A DNA stretch of 54,504 nucleotides, taken from positions 1-54,504 of the forward strand of contig NZ_LZJN01000167.1 in the NCBI RefSeq assembly GCF_001667735.1, read 5' to 3'. The notes under the pieces were generated by a model, which searched no databases, was not told the DNA's origin, and saw nothing but the letters and a program-made list of their open reading frames with translations. This document shows positions 8,232 to 16,287 of the stretch, in pieces (position 1 is the stretch's first letter; each line of letters begins with the position of its first letter). A program made the position numbers and the translations under genes. Source of the stretch: Mycobacterium sp. E183. GTDB lineage: Bacteria; Actinomycetota; Actinomycetes; Mycobacteriales; Mycobacteriaceae.

Positions 8232-8255
8232 GACGCGCCCTTGGCCCGGTCGCCG

Positions 8256-8510
8256 TCAGTTGCTCAAGACCAGGCGCCAACTTCCGGCGATCAAACGGTC
8301 CGGCACGCACCAGAAGTTGTTCCAGTTTCCCGGCGTCGTGGCCTTGACCCCCGGCCCGGCGTCCTGACATGCCTCCCGGGTCGGATAGTTGCCCTCGGTT
8401 TGGATCGTCTCGGCCTTGCCGACGCCGACGCCGACGGTCAGCAGCCCGGTGAAAGCCAGCAGGCCCGCGGCGACGATGGCCCTCGGGTCGATTGACCGCT
8501 TTGCGTCCAT
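8256..8510 (-). CDS. Small secreted protein of unknown function
   Basis: This 84-residue protein has a charged N-terminus (MDAKRSIDPR), a hydrophobic segment rich in Ala/Leu/Gly/Val (about residues 11-30) and a likely signal peptidase site after GKAET or nearby. The mature part is about 50 residues and has two cysteines (EACQDAG and FWCVPD) that could form one disulfide. The ATG at 8510 has a strong ribosome binding site, AGGAGG. I recognise no family beyond small mycobacterial exported proteins of this type. It converges on the dehydrogenase gene, with 24 bases between the stops. Confidence 0.75.
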   Translation of the reverse strand: MDAKRSIDPRAIVAAGLLAFTGLLTVGVGVGKAETIQTEGNYPTREACQDAGPGVKATTPGNWNNFWCVPDRLIAGSWRLVLSN

Positions 8511-8639
8511 GCGCTCCTCCTATGTGATGCACCGCTGATGAGCGAAGGGTGTCAGATGGGCGCGCCGCGCACAACACGTGGGTGATGCCGAATTGTGGCC
8601 AAAGGGCCCTTATCTTCGACATCGGAACTGGCAAATCAT

Positions 8640-9248
8640 ATGGTCATGACAACTACCGACCGGACCGTTTTTGAAGGTCCATTGCAACAGCTGGCGCGCA
8701 GCGCGTGGCAGCTGCTTCTGCTCATCGGCGTGCTGGCGGTGGCACTCGGTGTCATCGTGCTGGCCTGGCCGGGCAAGACACTCTTCGTCGCGGGTGTCCT
8801 GTTCGGGATCTACCTGGTGGCTTCCGGCATCGGCTACGTGTTCACGGCCTTTGGCACAGACGTGGGCGCCGCTATGCGGGTGCTCACGTTCCTCACCGGC
8901 GTCGTGTCAATCGTGCTGGGGTTCTTCTGTTTTCGCGACAAATTCGAGGCCGTCACGCTGCTGGCGATCTGGATCGGCGTCAGCTGGCTGTTCCGCGGGA
9001 TGACCATCCTGGCCGCGGCGCTGTCGTTCGACCACATGCCCGGCCGCGGCTGGCAGGTGCTCTCCGGCTTGATCATCGTGGTCGGCGGGGCCGTGCTGAT
9101 CGTCTCGCCGTTGGATTCGATCGCGATCCTGACCCTCGTCGCGGGTTGCTGGTTGATCGCCATCGGCATCGTCGACATCATCAACGCCATCCAGGTTCGC
9201 AACCGCGCCAAGCACGTTGTGGACACACTGGCCCGGCCCGCCGCCTAG
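8640..9248 (+). CDS. HdeD-like (DUF308) integral membrane protein
   Basis: This protein of about 202 residues has six hydrophobic helices in three repeated hairpins, the pattern of the HdeD/DUF308 family. Examples are LLLIGVLAVALGVIVLAW, VAGVLFGIYLVASGIGYVF and LTFLTGVVSIVLGFF. In enterobacteria HdeD is linked to acid stress; in mycobacteria the role is unknown. Either the ATG at 8640 or the one two codons downstream (MTTTDRT) may start translation. The gene ends just before a hairpin and converges with the PucR/CdaR-type regulator. No regulatory link to the neighbours is evident. Confidence 0.85.
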   Translation: MVMTTTDRTVFEGPLQQLARSAWQLLLLIGVLAVALGVIVLAWPGKTLFVAGVLFGIYLVASGIGYVFTAFGTDVGAAMRVLTFLTGVVSIVLGFFCFRDKFEAVTLLAIWIGVSWLFRGMTILAAALSFDHMPGRGWQVLSGLIIVVGGAVLIVSPLDSIAILTLVAGCWLIAIGIVDIINAIQVRNRAKHVVDTLARPAA

Positions 9249-9291
9249 GCGGGGCACCCGGGCCATCTAGTCAGGGCGGACCGACTTTCGG

Positions 9292-9355
9292 CGCCGAGAT
9301 TGCGGCGGCGGTTGTGCTCCACGGGCAAACCACGACCCCCACGGCAATCTCGGCG
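9292..9355. terminator. Large inverted repeat between convergent genes
   Basis: A perfect 12-base arm, CGCCGAGATTGC at 9292-9303, pairs with GCAATCTCGGCG at 9344-9355. They enclose a 40-base loop that contains a shorter GTG...CAC pairing. It lies between the ends of the HdeD-like gene and the regulator, where a bidirectional terminator is expected. There is no T-run, as is common in mycobacteria. The long palindromic form also resembles dispersed intergenic repeats of mycobacteria, so it may be a repeat copy rather than a dedicated terminator. Confidence 0.5.
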
Positions 9356-9368
9356 ACGGCGGTGCCCG

Positions 9369-10562
9369 TCAGGGCAGCCGCCGCTCGGCCTCGAACGCCA
9401 GGCACAGCTCGGCGAGATCCCGCGGTCGCGACACAGAGCGGCCCGTCAGCTCTTCGATGCGGCGCAGCCGGTGCCGCACCGTATTGGGATGACAGAAGAT
9501 CTTCGCCGCGGCGTCGTTCGCGGAACCGTCCGCGTCGAGCCAGGCCTGAAATGTGTTGAGCAGGATCGAGCGCTCATCCGCGGCCAACTCGTTAAGCCGC
9601 TGCAACAGCAGGGACTTGATCTTGCCCATCACCTCGGGTGCGCTGACGGCCGCCAACGCGAGTGGAGTGTCATCGAACACCGACACGAGCGAGTCCCCTG
9701 ATTGCTTACTGCCGGCCGCCGCCCGGGCTAACCGCAAGGCGTCGCCGGTGTCGGTCAGGCTCCGAAACGGCGGACTGATGCCGACCCGCGCAGTCGCGGC
9801 CTGACCGAGCACCTCGACCAAGATTCTCAAAGGGGCGGAAACCCGCGGGCCTTTGAGCGCAACGATCCCGACCTGGAGGTCCGGGGAGAGCCGCCACGCC
9901 GAACGGATGTCGCGGGCGGACAGCTTGTTCTCGATCGCCGGGAGGCCCAAACGCCCAACGGCCGGCAGCTTCGCGGCCACCACGACGTAGGGCCCAGACG
10001 CCGGTAACCGCAGTAAATCCGCTGCCTCCCAAAGGCTCTGCTTGTCAGTCATCCGCTGCGACAGCAGCGCCTCGACCAAAGCCGACCGCTCTTCTTCACG
10101 CTCGAGGAGCTGTGTGGTGAGCTGCTGGCGGTAGGCCGTGGCCATCGCCTGGGTGAAAGTCTCCTGCGCGAAGAAGATGCGTGCGGTGGCATCCAGGATG
10201 GCGTCGGTCGGTATCGCCGCGGCGCGGGCGACGGCCAGGGTCTCCTCCCACATGAACCGGAAACCGATGCGGTAGGCGGTCATGACCGCCGGCAGCGGCA
10301 CCCCGGCGGTCGCCCGCTCGGTGCCGGTGCGCTCGGCGGGCGAGACGTCGACATCGTCCTCGCCGGTGAGCGAATGAAAGATGAAAGCCACGTTCGCCAC
10401 GCAACTCTCGGCCACCTGACCCTTCGTGACGACGGTGTCGTCGCGGTAGGCGTCGATGTCCCGGCAAAGCACGTCGGCCATGGCCCTGCCCAGCGCGGGC
10501 GCGCGCGCCAGCATGAGCTTGCTGAGCTCCACCACATGCGGGTCAACCGCCACGCCGCCCAT
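9369..10562 (-). CDS. PucR/CdaR-family transcriptional regulator
   Basis: This 397-residue protein ends in the helix-turn-helix typical of PucR/CdaR regulators: NTFQAWLDADGSANDAAAKIFCHPNTVRHRLRRIEELTGR, about residues 330-370. The middle part (about 190-290) resembles the GGDEF-like connector of this family. The N-terminal part is an all-helical RsbR-like domain (RTGTERATAGVPLPAVMTAYRIG). Such proteins usually activate catabolic operons in response to a metabolite. The start at 10562 (MGGVAVDP) is where family-like sequence begins; an upstream in-frame extension looks non-coding. It is divergent from the acyl-CoA ligase-PHA operon, with a perfect palindrome between them, so local control is likely but inferred. 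Confidence 0.86.
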   Translation of the reverse strand: MGGVAVDPHVVELSKLMLARAPALGRAMADVLCRDIDAYRDDTVVTKGQVAESCVANVAFIFHSLTGEDDVDVSPAERTGTERATAGVPLPAVMTAYRIGFRFMWEETLAVARAAAIPTDAILDATARIFFAQETFTQAMATAYRQQLTTQLLEREEERSALVEALLSQRMTDKQSLWEAADLLRLPASGPYVVVAAKLPAVGRLGLPAIENKLSARDIRSAWRLSPDLQVGIVALKGPRVSAPLRILVEVLGQAATARVGISPPFRSLTDTGDALRLARAAAGSKQSGDSLVSVFDDTPLALAAVSAPEVMGKIKSLLLQRLNELAADERSILLNTFQAWLDADGSANDAAAKIFCHPNTVRHRLRRIEELTGRSVSRPRDLAELCLAFEAERRLP

Positions 10563-10593
10563 AACGCGAACCTTATTCCTGACCGCCGGCGAA

Positions 10594-10607
10594 TGTGACC
10601 GGTCACA
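10594..10607. promoter_or_regulatory. Perfect 14-bp palindrome, candidate operator
   Basis: TGTGACCGGTCACA is a perfect dyad in the 98-base gap between the divergent regulator (start 10562) and acyl-CoA ligase (start 10661). The half-site TGTGA equals that of the cAMP receptor protein, but the spacer is four bases instead of the usual six, so it is probably a site for another dimer. The PucR/CdaR-type regulator next door is the obvious candidate. No binding evidence is available from sequence alone. Confidence 0.5.
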
Positions 10608-10660
10608 GTCAACCGGGCGCGGTGTTGTTTCGGCGAACATTGTGATCGGAGGTTGCCGGG

Positions 10661-12217
10661 ATGACGCTGGAAGCACGCCCGAAGAACTCGTCCCGGAGGC
10701 ACACCATGGCGGCACTGAGCGCCCACCTGATCGCGTCGAAGGACCGTCACCCCGAACGCATCGCGCTGCGTTGCGACGACCTGACATTCACCTTCGCCGA
10801 ACTCGACGCCGCCGCGGCGCGGGTGGCGACGCTGCTGGAACGGGCGGGGATCCGGCCCGGCGACCGGGTCGGTGTGATGCTGCCCAACACACCGGCCTTC
10901 GCGGTCGCGTTCTACGGCATCATGTATCGGGGCGCCGTCGCGGTCCCGATGAACCCGCTGCTGAAAGAGCGGGAGATCGCCTACTACCTCTCGAACAGCG
11001 GCGCCACGGCGCTCTTTGCGACGCCGGCTTTCGCCGACGAGGTCATCCCGGCGGCGGCCCGTGGCGGGGCGCGATGCTGGCTCGTCGATGACGCGGACCT
11101 GATGAAGCTCGTCGCGGACCTGCCGGAGCAGACCACCGCGATACAGCGCAGCGACGACGATGTCGCGGTCATCTTGCACACCTCCGGGACCACCGGAAAA
11201 CCGAAGGGCGCCATGCTTACTCATGGGAGCCTCCGGCGCATCGCCGAGGTCGGCGTTCGCACCCTGCTCGGGGCGGGGCCGGCCGATGTGGTGATGGGCT
11301 GCTTGCCCCTCTTCCATGTTTTCGGACTCACCTGCGGGCTCAACGTTTCCGTTCTTGCGGGCGCGATGCTGACACTCATCCCTCGGTTCGACCCGCTCAA
11401 GGCGCTCCAGGTGATCGAGCGTGACACCGTCACGATCTTCGAGGGGGTGCCGACCATGTACTCGGCGTTGCTCGGCGTGGCCGATCAGGCCTCGACGGGC
11501 GCGACGCGGAGCTTGCGGACCTGCGCCTCCGGCGGCGCCGCACTGCCCGTCCAGGTCCTCGCCGACTTTGAAAAGACGTTCCAGTGCACCGTTTTGGAGG
11601 GGTACGGGCTTTCCGAGAGCACGGCGGTCGCGGCGTTCAATCATCCCGATCGCCCCCGCAAGGCGGGCTCGATCGGCACCCCGATCGAGGGTGTCGAGAT
11701 GCGGGTCGTCGACTTCGGTGGCGCCGAGGTCCCGCGGGGCCAGACCGGAGAGATTCAGATCCGCGGCCATAACGTGATGAAGGGCTACTGGAACCTGCCG
11801 GAGGCGACGCGGGCCACCATCACACCCGACGGGTGGCTGAACACTGGCGACGTCGGCCGCGTCGACGAGGACGGCTACTTCTACATCGTCGACCGCACAA
11901 AGGACTTGATCATCCGCGGCGGGTACAACGTCTATCCCCGCGAGGTCGAGGAAGTGCTCTATGAGCATCCGGCGGTGGCCGAAGCCGCCGTCGTCGGTAT
12001 TCCGCACGACTCCCTCGGTGAGGAGGTCGGCGCCGCCGTCGCGCTCAAGGAGGGCGCTTCCGCGGCGCCGGAGGAACTGCGCGAATACGTGAAGCGGCGC
12101 GTGGCCGCCTACAAGTACCCGCGTTTGGTGTGGCTCGTCGACGCGCTGCCCAAGGGGCCCACCGGCAAGGTCCAGAAGCGCGACATCAACATCCCCGCAG
12201 TAGAAAGCATGCGATAA
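10661..12217 (+). CDS. Acyl-CoA ligase (AMP-dependent synthetase, FadD-like)
   Basis: This protein of about 518 residues belongs to the adenylate-forming family; it activates a carboxylic acid as acyl-AMP and transfers it to coenzyme A. Motifs include the phosphate loop TSGTTGKPKGA, EGYGLSES, the TGD-like TGDVGRVDEDGYF and RTKDLIIRGGYNVYPREVEEVL. The catalytic lysine is in PTGKVQKRD near the C-terminus. Two starts are possible: the ATG at 10661 and the ATG at 10706 (MAALSAH). Each has GGAGG at good spacing, and homologues seem to begin near the second. It is the first gene of the PHA operon, two bases from the synthase start, and may prime hydroxy- or fatty acids for polymerisation or recycle depolymerase products. 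The substrate is unknown. Confidence 0.92.
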   Translation: MTLEARPKNSSRRHTMAALSAHLIASKDRHPERIALRCDDLTFTFAELDAAAARVATLLERAGIRPGDRVGVMLPNTPAFAVAFYGIMYRGAVAVPMNPLLKEREIAYYLSNSGATALFATPAFADEVIPAAARGGARCWLVDDADLMKLVADLPEQTTAIQRSDDDVAVILHTSGTTGKPKGAMLTHGSLRRIAEVGVRTLLGAGPADVVMGCLPLFHVFGLTCGLNVSVLAGAMLTLIPRFDPLKALQVIERDTVTIFEGVPTMYSALLGVADQASTGATRSLRTCASGGAALPVQVLADFEKTFQCTVLEGYGLSESTAVAAFNHPDRPRKAGSIGTPIEGVEMRVVDFGGAEVPRGQTGEIQIRGHNVMKGYWNLPEATRATITPDGWLNTGDVGRVDEDGYFYIVDRTKDLIIRGGYNVYPREVEEVLYEHPAVAEAAVVGIPHDSLGEEVGAAVALKEGASAAPEELREYVKRRVAAYKYPRLVWLVDALPKGPTGKVQKRDINIPAVESMR

Positions 12218-12219
12218 CC

Positions 12220-13911
12220 ATGGTCACCCAAACCGCCAGAGCCGAAGAGCTCGCCGCACCCCTCGACCTGCTCTTGACGAGCGCCACCAAGCCGTTCGCC
12301 GGCCGGATGATGCCCGACGACACCTGGACCCGATTCGCCGTCGGCCTCGCCAAGCAGCCCGGCGCGGTGGCCGGCCGGATCGGGGCTCTCACCCGCGAGC
12401 TCGGCGCCGTCGCGGCCGGCAACTCACACCGGGTGCCGGCGCGCGCCGACAAGCGATTCGCCGACCCGGCCTGGGAGCAGAACCCGGTGCTGCACCGGAT
12501 CATGCAGGCCTATCTCGCCGGCGCGGAGACCGCCGAGGGGCTGCTCGCCGACGCCGGGCTGGACTGGCGCGACCAGGAGAGGATGCGGTTCGTCGTCGAC
12601 AATCTGGTCGAGGGTCTGGCCCCCAGTAACAACCCGCTGATCAGCCCGCTCGGCTGGAAGGCGATGATCGACACCGGCGGCCTGAGCGCGGTGCGGGGCC
12701 TGAAAGCGTTTGCGCGGGACATGCTTTCGAAGCCCCGGGTGCCCGCGATGGTCGAGCCCGACGCCTACGCGGTGGGCGAGACCTTGGCCCTCACCAAGGG
12801 AGCGGTCGTGCTGCGCACGTCCATGTTCGAACTGATCCAATACGCGCCGCAGACCGCGAAGGTCCGTGAGGTCCCGCTGCTGTTGGTGCCGCCGGTGATC
12901 AACAAGTACTACATCATGGACATCGCGCCCGGCCGCAGCATGATCGAGTACTTCGTCGCCCAGGGGCAGCAGGTGTTCGTCGTCTCCTGGCGCAATCCGC
13001 AGAAGCGCCATCGGGATTGGGGCTTCGACGCGTACGGCGCGGCGATCATCGAGGCGATGGACGCGGTGGAGAAGATCAGCGGGACCGACCGCACCCACCT
13101 GCTAGCCACCTGCTCGGGCGGAATCCTGGCCGCGATGACGGCGGCCCACCTGGCCGAGATCGGCCGCGGTGACCGGGTGGCCGGCCTCAACCTGTCCGTC
13201 ACCGTGCTGGACGAGAACCGGGCGGGCCTGGCTGCCGCGGTGATGAGCGATCGCGCGGCCCAGGCGGCGATCCGGGTCTCGGCCCGAAAGGGCTACCTGG
13301 ACGGTCGGGACATGGCCGAGATGTTCGCCTGGCTGCGGCCCACCGACCTGGTGTGGCGGTACTGGGTGAACAACTACGTCCAGGGACGCAAGCCGGCGCC
13401 GTTCGACGTGCTGTTCTGGAACGCCGACACCACCCGGATGACGGCCGCGCTGCACCGCGACATGGTGCTGATGGCCGTGCGCAACGCCCTCGTCACCCCC
13501 GGCGGGGTCGAGATGCTCGGCACCCCGGTGGACCTGTCGAAGGTCACCGCCGACGCCTACGTCGTCGGCGGCGTCGCCGACCACATCTCGCCGTGGCAGG
13601 CCACGTACCGCAGCGCACGGCTGCTCGGCAGCAAGGACAACCGGTACGTGCTGTCCACCAGCGGCCACATCGCGGCTCTGGTCAACCCGCCGGGCAACCC
13701 GAAGGCTTCGTACCGGACCGGACCGGTCGAGGCGGAGGATCCGCAAGAGTGGCTGCAGTCGTCGCAGCAGTCCAAGGACTCCTGGTGGCCGGACTACGTG
13801 GAGTGGCTCGCCGAGCGCAGCGGGCCGGAGGTCGATGCCCCGAAAGCCCTTGGCGGCGAGGGACTCCCGCCGCTCGGACCCGCTCCCGGCGGCTATGTGA
13901 TGGAGAAGTGA
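12220..13911 (+). CDS. phaC: Class I-like poly(3-hydroxyalkanoate) synthase
   Basis: This 563-residue protein has the size and architecture of class I PHA synthases, which polymerise 3-hydroxyacyl-CoA into polyester granules. The expected catalytic residues are all visible: Cys298 in LLATCSGGIL, Asp454 in GVADHISPW and His483 in TSGHIAALVNPPGNP. The box reads A-T-C-S-G-G rather than G-x-C-x-G-G, a mild deviation. Family landmarks PPVINKYYIMD (about residues 224-234) and VFVVSWRNP (about 252-260) are present. The N-terminal 200 residues are less conserved, as usual. It lies two bases after the ligase stop and abuts the depolymerase gene, so it is part of a tight operon. The family is confident; true polymer synthesis in this organism is inferred. 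Confidence 0.9.
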   Translation: MVTQTARAEELAAPLDLLLTSATKPFAGRMMPDDTWTRFAVGLAKQPGAVAGRIGALTRELGAVAAGNSHRVPARADKRFADPAWEQNPVLHRIMQAYLAGAETAEGLLADAGLDWRDQERMRFVVDNLVEGLAPSNNPLISPLGWKAMIDTGGLSAVRGLKAFARDMLSKPRVPAMVEPDAYAVGETLALTKGAVVLRTSMFELIQYAPQTAKVREVPLLLVPPVINKYYIMDIAPGRSMIEYFVAQGQQVFVVSWRNPQKRHRDWGFDAYGAAIIEAMDAVEKISGTDRTHLLATCSGGILAAMTAAHLAEIGRGDRVAGLNLSVTVLDENRAGLAAAVMSDRAAQAAIRVSARKGYLDGRDMAEMFAWLRPTDLVWRYWVNNYVQGRKPAPFDVLFWNADTTRMTAALHRDMVLMAVRNALVTPGGVEMLGTPVDLSKVTADAYVVGGVADHISPWQATYRSARLLGSKDNRYVLSTSGHIAALVNPPGNPKASYRTGPVEAEDPQEWLQSSQQSKDSWWPDYVEWLAERSGPEVDAPKALGGEGLPPLGPAPGGYVMEK

Positions 13912-14769
13912 GTGAGGCGCAGCCCACAACAACAGCGGCGCCTGCGGGTGGTCCAGCCGAGCACGGTGGGCCACGAGCGTTACGTTAGCGCCGGCGGGCA
14001 GCGGATCCGGGTCAACATCCGTCGGGGAACCGGAGTGCCGCTCGTGCTCTGCAACGGCATCGGCGCCAGCCTGGAGGTGCTCGACCCGCTGGTCGAGCAG
14101 CTGCCGATGACGGTCGTGAGGTTCGATGTGCCGGGTACCGGGGGGTCGCCGACCTCGCCCCTGCCCTACGGGTTTCCCTATCTGGCCTGGGTGTTGGGCC
14201 GGGTGTTGTCCAAACTCGGCATCGGGGTCGTCGACATCTTCGGGCTGTCCTGGGGCGGGGCGCTGGCGCAGCAGTTCGCGTTCCAGAATCCACGCCGATG
14301 CAGGCGCATGGTATTGGTGGCGACGGGCACCGGCATCCTCATGGTGCCGGCCAGCCCCTTCGTGCTGGCGAAAATGGCCACCCCGCGCCGGTTCTCGGAT
14401 CCCAACTACGCCGCTTCGATCGCCGGTGACCTCTACGGCGGCACCGTCCGCGCCCACGGCGAAGACGTGGCGAAGCTGTTCGTGCGGCAGTTACACGCCG
14501 GCTCGAAGATGGGCTACCTGCATCAACTGCTCGCCGGGTCGGTCTGGACGAGCCTGTTCGCGCTGCCCGCGGTGCGGCAGGAGACGCTGATCGTCTCGGG
14601 CACCGACGACCCGATCATCCCGGTGGCCAACGCCCACCTCCTGCACCGGTTGCTGCCCCATGCGGTTCTCCACCTGCATTCGGGCGGTCACATCGACATC
14701 GTGCACAACGCGACCGAGCTCGCCCCCGTGATCGAGGGTTTTCTGAGCGAGGCGGGCGAACGGGCCTAG
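13912..14769 (+). CDS. phaZ: PhaZ-like intracellular PHA depolymerase (alpha/beta hydrolase)
   Basis: This 285-residue alpha/beta hydrolase resembles intracellular medium-chain PHA depolymerases of Pseudomonas over most of its length. Shared elements are FNGIGA-like CNGIGASLEVL (about residues 47-57), FDVPGTGGS, GLSWGGALAQQFA with nucleophile Ser113, the GTDDPIIP acid near residue 233 and the GGHIDIV histidine at 260. The GTG at 13912 follows the synthase stop directly, and GGAG lies six bases before it inside phaC, implying translational coupling. No signal peptide is seen, in keeping with a granule-bound cytoplasmic enzyme. A general esterase is the alternative. Its stop overlaps the stop of the YbaK gene on the other strand. 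Confidence 0.85.
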   Translation: MRRSPQQQRRLRVVQPSTVGHERYVSAGGQRIRVNIRRGTGVPLVLCNGIGASLEVLDPLVEQLPMTVVRFDVPGTGGSPTSPLPYGFPYLAWVLGRVLSKLGIGVVDIFGLSWGGALAQQFAFQNPRRCRRMVLVATGTGILMVPASPFVLAKMATPRRFSDPNYAASIAGDLYGGTVRAHGEDVAKLFVRQLHAGSKMGYLHQLLAGSVWTSLFALPAVRQETLIVSGTDDPIIPVANAHLLHRLLPHAVLHLHSGGHIDIVHNATELAPVIEGFLSEAGERA

Positions 14770-15251
14770 CCGCGGATGTCCGCGGTGACCGCATTCGTCA
14801 ACCGGATCAGGTCCTGTGGCGAAACGCCGACGTCCCAGCCTCGCCTGCCCGCGCTGCAGTACACCCGCTCGAAGTCCAGCGCGCCCGCGTCCACGACCGT
14901 CGGCAGGGTCTTGCGCTGCCCGAACGGCGACACGGCGCCCACCAGGTAGCCGGTGGCCCGCTCGGCGGCGGCGGACTCGGCCATGACCGCTTTGGCCACC
15001 CCCAGCGCCGCGGCGCTCGCCTTCAGCGAAAGCCGCTCCGGCACAGGCAGTATCGCGACGGCCAGCGCGCCGGGCACCGCGATGACGAGGGTCTTGAAGA
15101 CCTGTTCGGGTGCGATGCCGCGCTCGGTCAGCGCGTGGACCGCCTCGGCGCCGAACGAGCGCTCGCGCGGATCGTGGTCGAACGTGACAACCTCATGCGG
15201 CACACCGGCTTTCACCAGCGCGGCGAGCGCGGGCGTGGCGGCGCGAGGCAT
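14766..15251 (-). CDS. ybaK: YbaK/EbsC-type aminoacyl-tRNA deacylase
   Basis: This 161-residue protein is of the YbaK/INS family, which hydrolyses mischarged Cys-tRNA(Pro) and related aminoacyl-tRNAs in trans. Characteristic stretches are EQVFKTLVIAVPG with the catalytic lysine (about residues 49-61), LSLKASAAALG and YLVGAVSPFGQRKTLPTVVD. The reading frame is intact. I recall the M. tuberculosis counterpart being annotated as two short pieces (Rv3224A/B), so the single full-length gene here is probably the ancestral state. It starts 15 bases after the SDR stop on the same strand and is likely co-transcribed with it. Confidence 0.9.
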   Translation of the reverse strand: MPRAATPALAALVKAGVPHEVVTFDHDPRERSFGAEAVHALTERGIAPEQVFKTLVIAVPGALAVAILPVPERLSLKASAAALGVAKAVMAESAAAERATGYLVGAVSPFGQRKTLPTVVDAGALDFERVYCSAGRRGWDVGVSPQDLIRLTNAVTADIRG

Positions 15252-15266
15252 CAGGGCCCGGCCCGG

Positions 15267-16115
15267 CTAGGGGCCCGAGTACCCCGGCGGGTTCACGCCG
15301 TCGACCCAGAAGTCGACACCGAGCTGCCCGCCCGGCACGCAGTTGTAGACCGACAGGTCGGTGACGCCGGACTCCAGCAGCACGTCCTCACACAGCAGGG
15401 TGTTGCCGGTGTACTCGCGGGCGGGCTTGTTGAGGATCACGTACGCGGCGTCGGAGTACACCTCCGGCTTGCGGGCGCGGCCCATCGCCTCGTCACCCCC
15501 GAGCAGGTTCTGCACCGCGGCGGTGGCCACCAGCGTGCGCGGCCACAGCGTGTTCGACGCGATGCCCGCCTCGCGCATCTCCTCGGCGATGCCCAGCGCG
15601 CACAGCGTCATGCCGAACTTGGCCATCATGTACGCGGTCGGCTTCAGCCACTCCTTGCCGAGCAGCACGGGCGGAGACAGCGTCAGGATGTGCGGGTTGT
15701 CCCCCTTCTTCAGGTGCGGGATGCAGGCCTGCGACACCGCGTACGTGCCGCGCACCTGGATGCCGTTCATCAGGTCGAACCGCTTCATCGGCACCTCGGT
15801 GATGGACCCCAGGTTGATCGCCGACGCGTTGTTGACGCAGATGTCGATGCCGCCGAACTGCTCGACGGCCTTGGCCACCGCGGCCTCCACGGACTCCGGG
15901 TCCCGGACGTCCCCCACGATCGGCAGGGCCTGCCCACCCGCCTCCTCCAGCTCCTTGGCGGCGGTGTACACCGTGCCCGGCAGCTTGGGGTGGGGCTCGG
16001 CGGTCTTGGCGATCAGGGCGATGTTGGCGCCGTCTTGGGCGGCGCGCTTGGCGATCGCCAGGCCGATACCGCGGCTGGCGCCGGAGATGAACATGGTCTT
16101 GCCGTTCAGGGACAT
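15267..16115 (-). CDS. Short-chain dehydrogenase/reductase, HSDL2-like
   Basis: This 282-residue SDR has the TGxxxGIG cofactor motif as SGASRGIG (about residues 10-17), the NNAS motif (CVNNASAIN) and a catalytic region LSPPVLLGKEWLKPTAYMMAKFG with Ser, Tyr and Lys in place. Its length and the PEVYSDAAYVIL and DFWVDGVNPPG segments match the peroxisomal HSDL2-like group and the M. tuberculosis Rv3224 protein as I recall it. The substrate is unknown. The ATG at 16115 sits six bases after TAATGT, a -10 element, so the mRNA is probably leaderless. It is divergent from sigH, whose candidate promoter lies in the same intergenic space. Confidence 0.92.
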   Translation of the reverse strand: MSLNGKTMFISGASRGIGLAIAKRAAQDGANIALIAKTAEPHPKLPGTVYTAAKELEEAGGQALPIVGDVRDPESVEAAVAKAVEQFGGIDICVNNASAINLGSITEVPMKRFDLMNGIQVRGTYAVSQACIPHLKKGDNPHILTLSPPVLLGKEWLKPTAYMMAKFGMTLCALGIAEEMREAGIASNTLWPRTLVATAAVQNLLGGDEAMGRARKPEVYSDAAYVILNKPAREYTGNTLLCEDVLLESGVTDLSVYNCVPGGQLGVDFWVDGVNPPGYSGP

Positions 16116-16179
16116 GGCGTCACATTAACGTCCTGCCGCTCCCGCCCGGACCGGGGGACGGGCGGCGACGGACTCCGCC

Positions 16180-16207
16180 GGGAAATAGCACGTCGGCCCC
16201 CGCTGTT
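16180..16207 (+). promoter_or_regulatory. Candidate SigH-type autoregulatory promoter
   Basis: GGAAA at 16181-16185 and GTT at 16205-16207 are separated by 19 bases. This matches the sigma-R/SigH promoter pattern GGAA(T)-N18/19-GTT known from thiol-stress regulons. It lies 81 bases upstream of the first sigH start and points at sigH. Autoregulation of sigH by SigH is established in mycobacteria; the use of this particular site is inferred. Confidence 0.5.
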
Positions 16208-16287
16208 GACTCAATCGGTCTCTGAAGTTACGTAGGCGCACCCAGGCAGACACTGTCGGTGGCAGCCTCTAGATTGGGAGGAGCGGT

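Noticed and set aside
10280..12007. A 575-codon minus-strand frame opposite the acyl-CoA ligase
   Set aside because: Its translation lacks any domain and is His/Gly/Arg-rich, typical of antisense shadows in high-GC coding DNA; the ligase on the plus strand has complete motifs.
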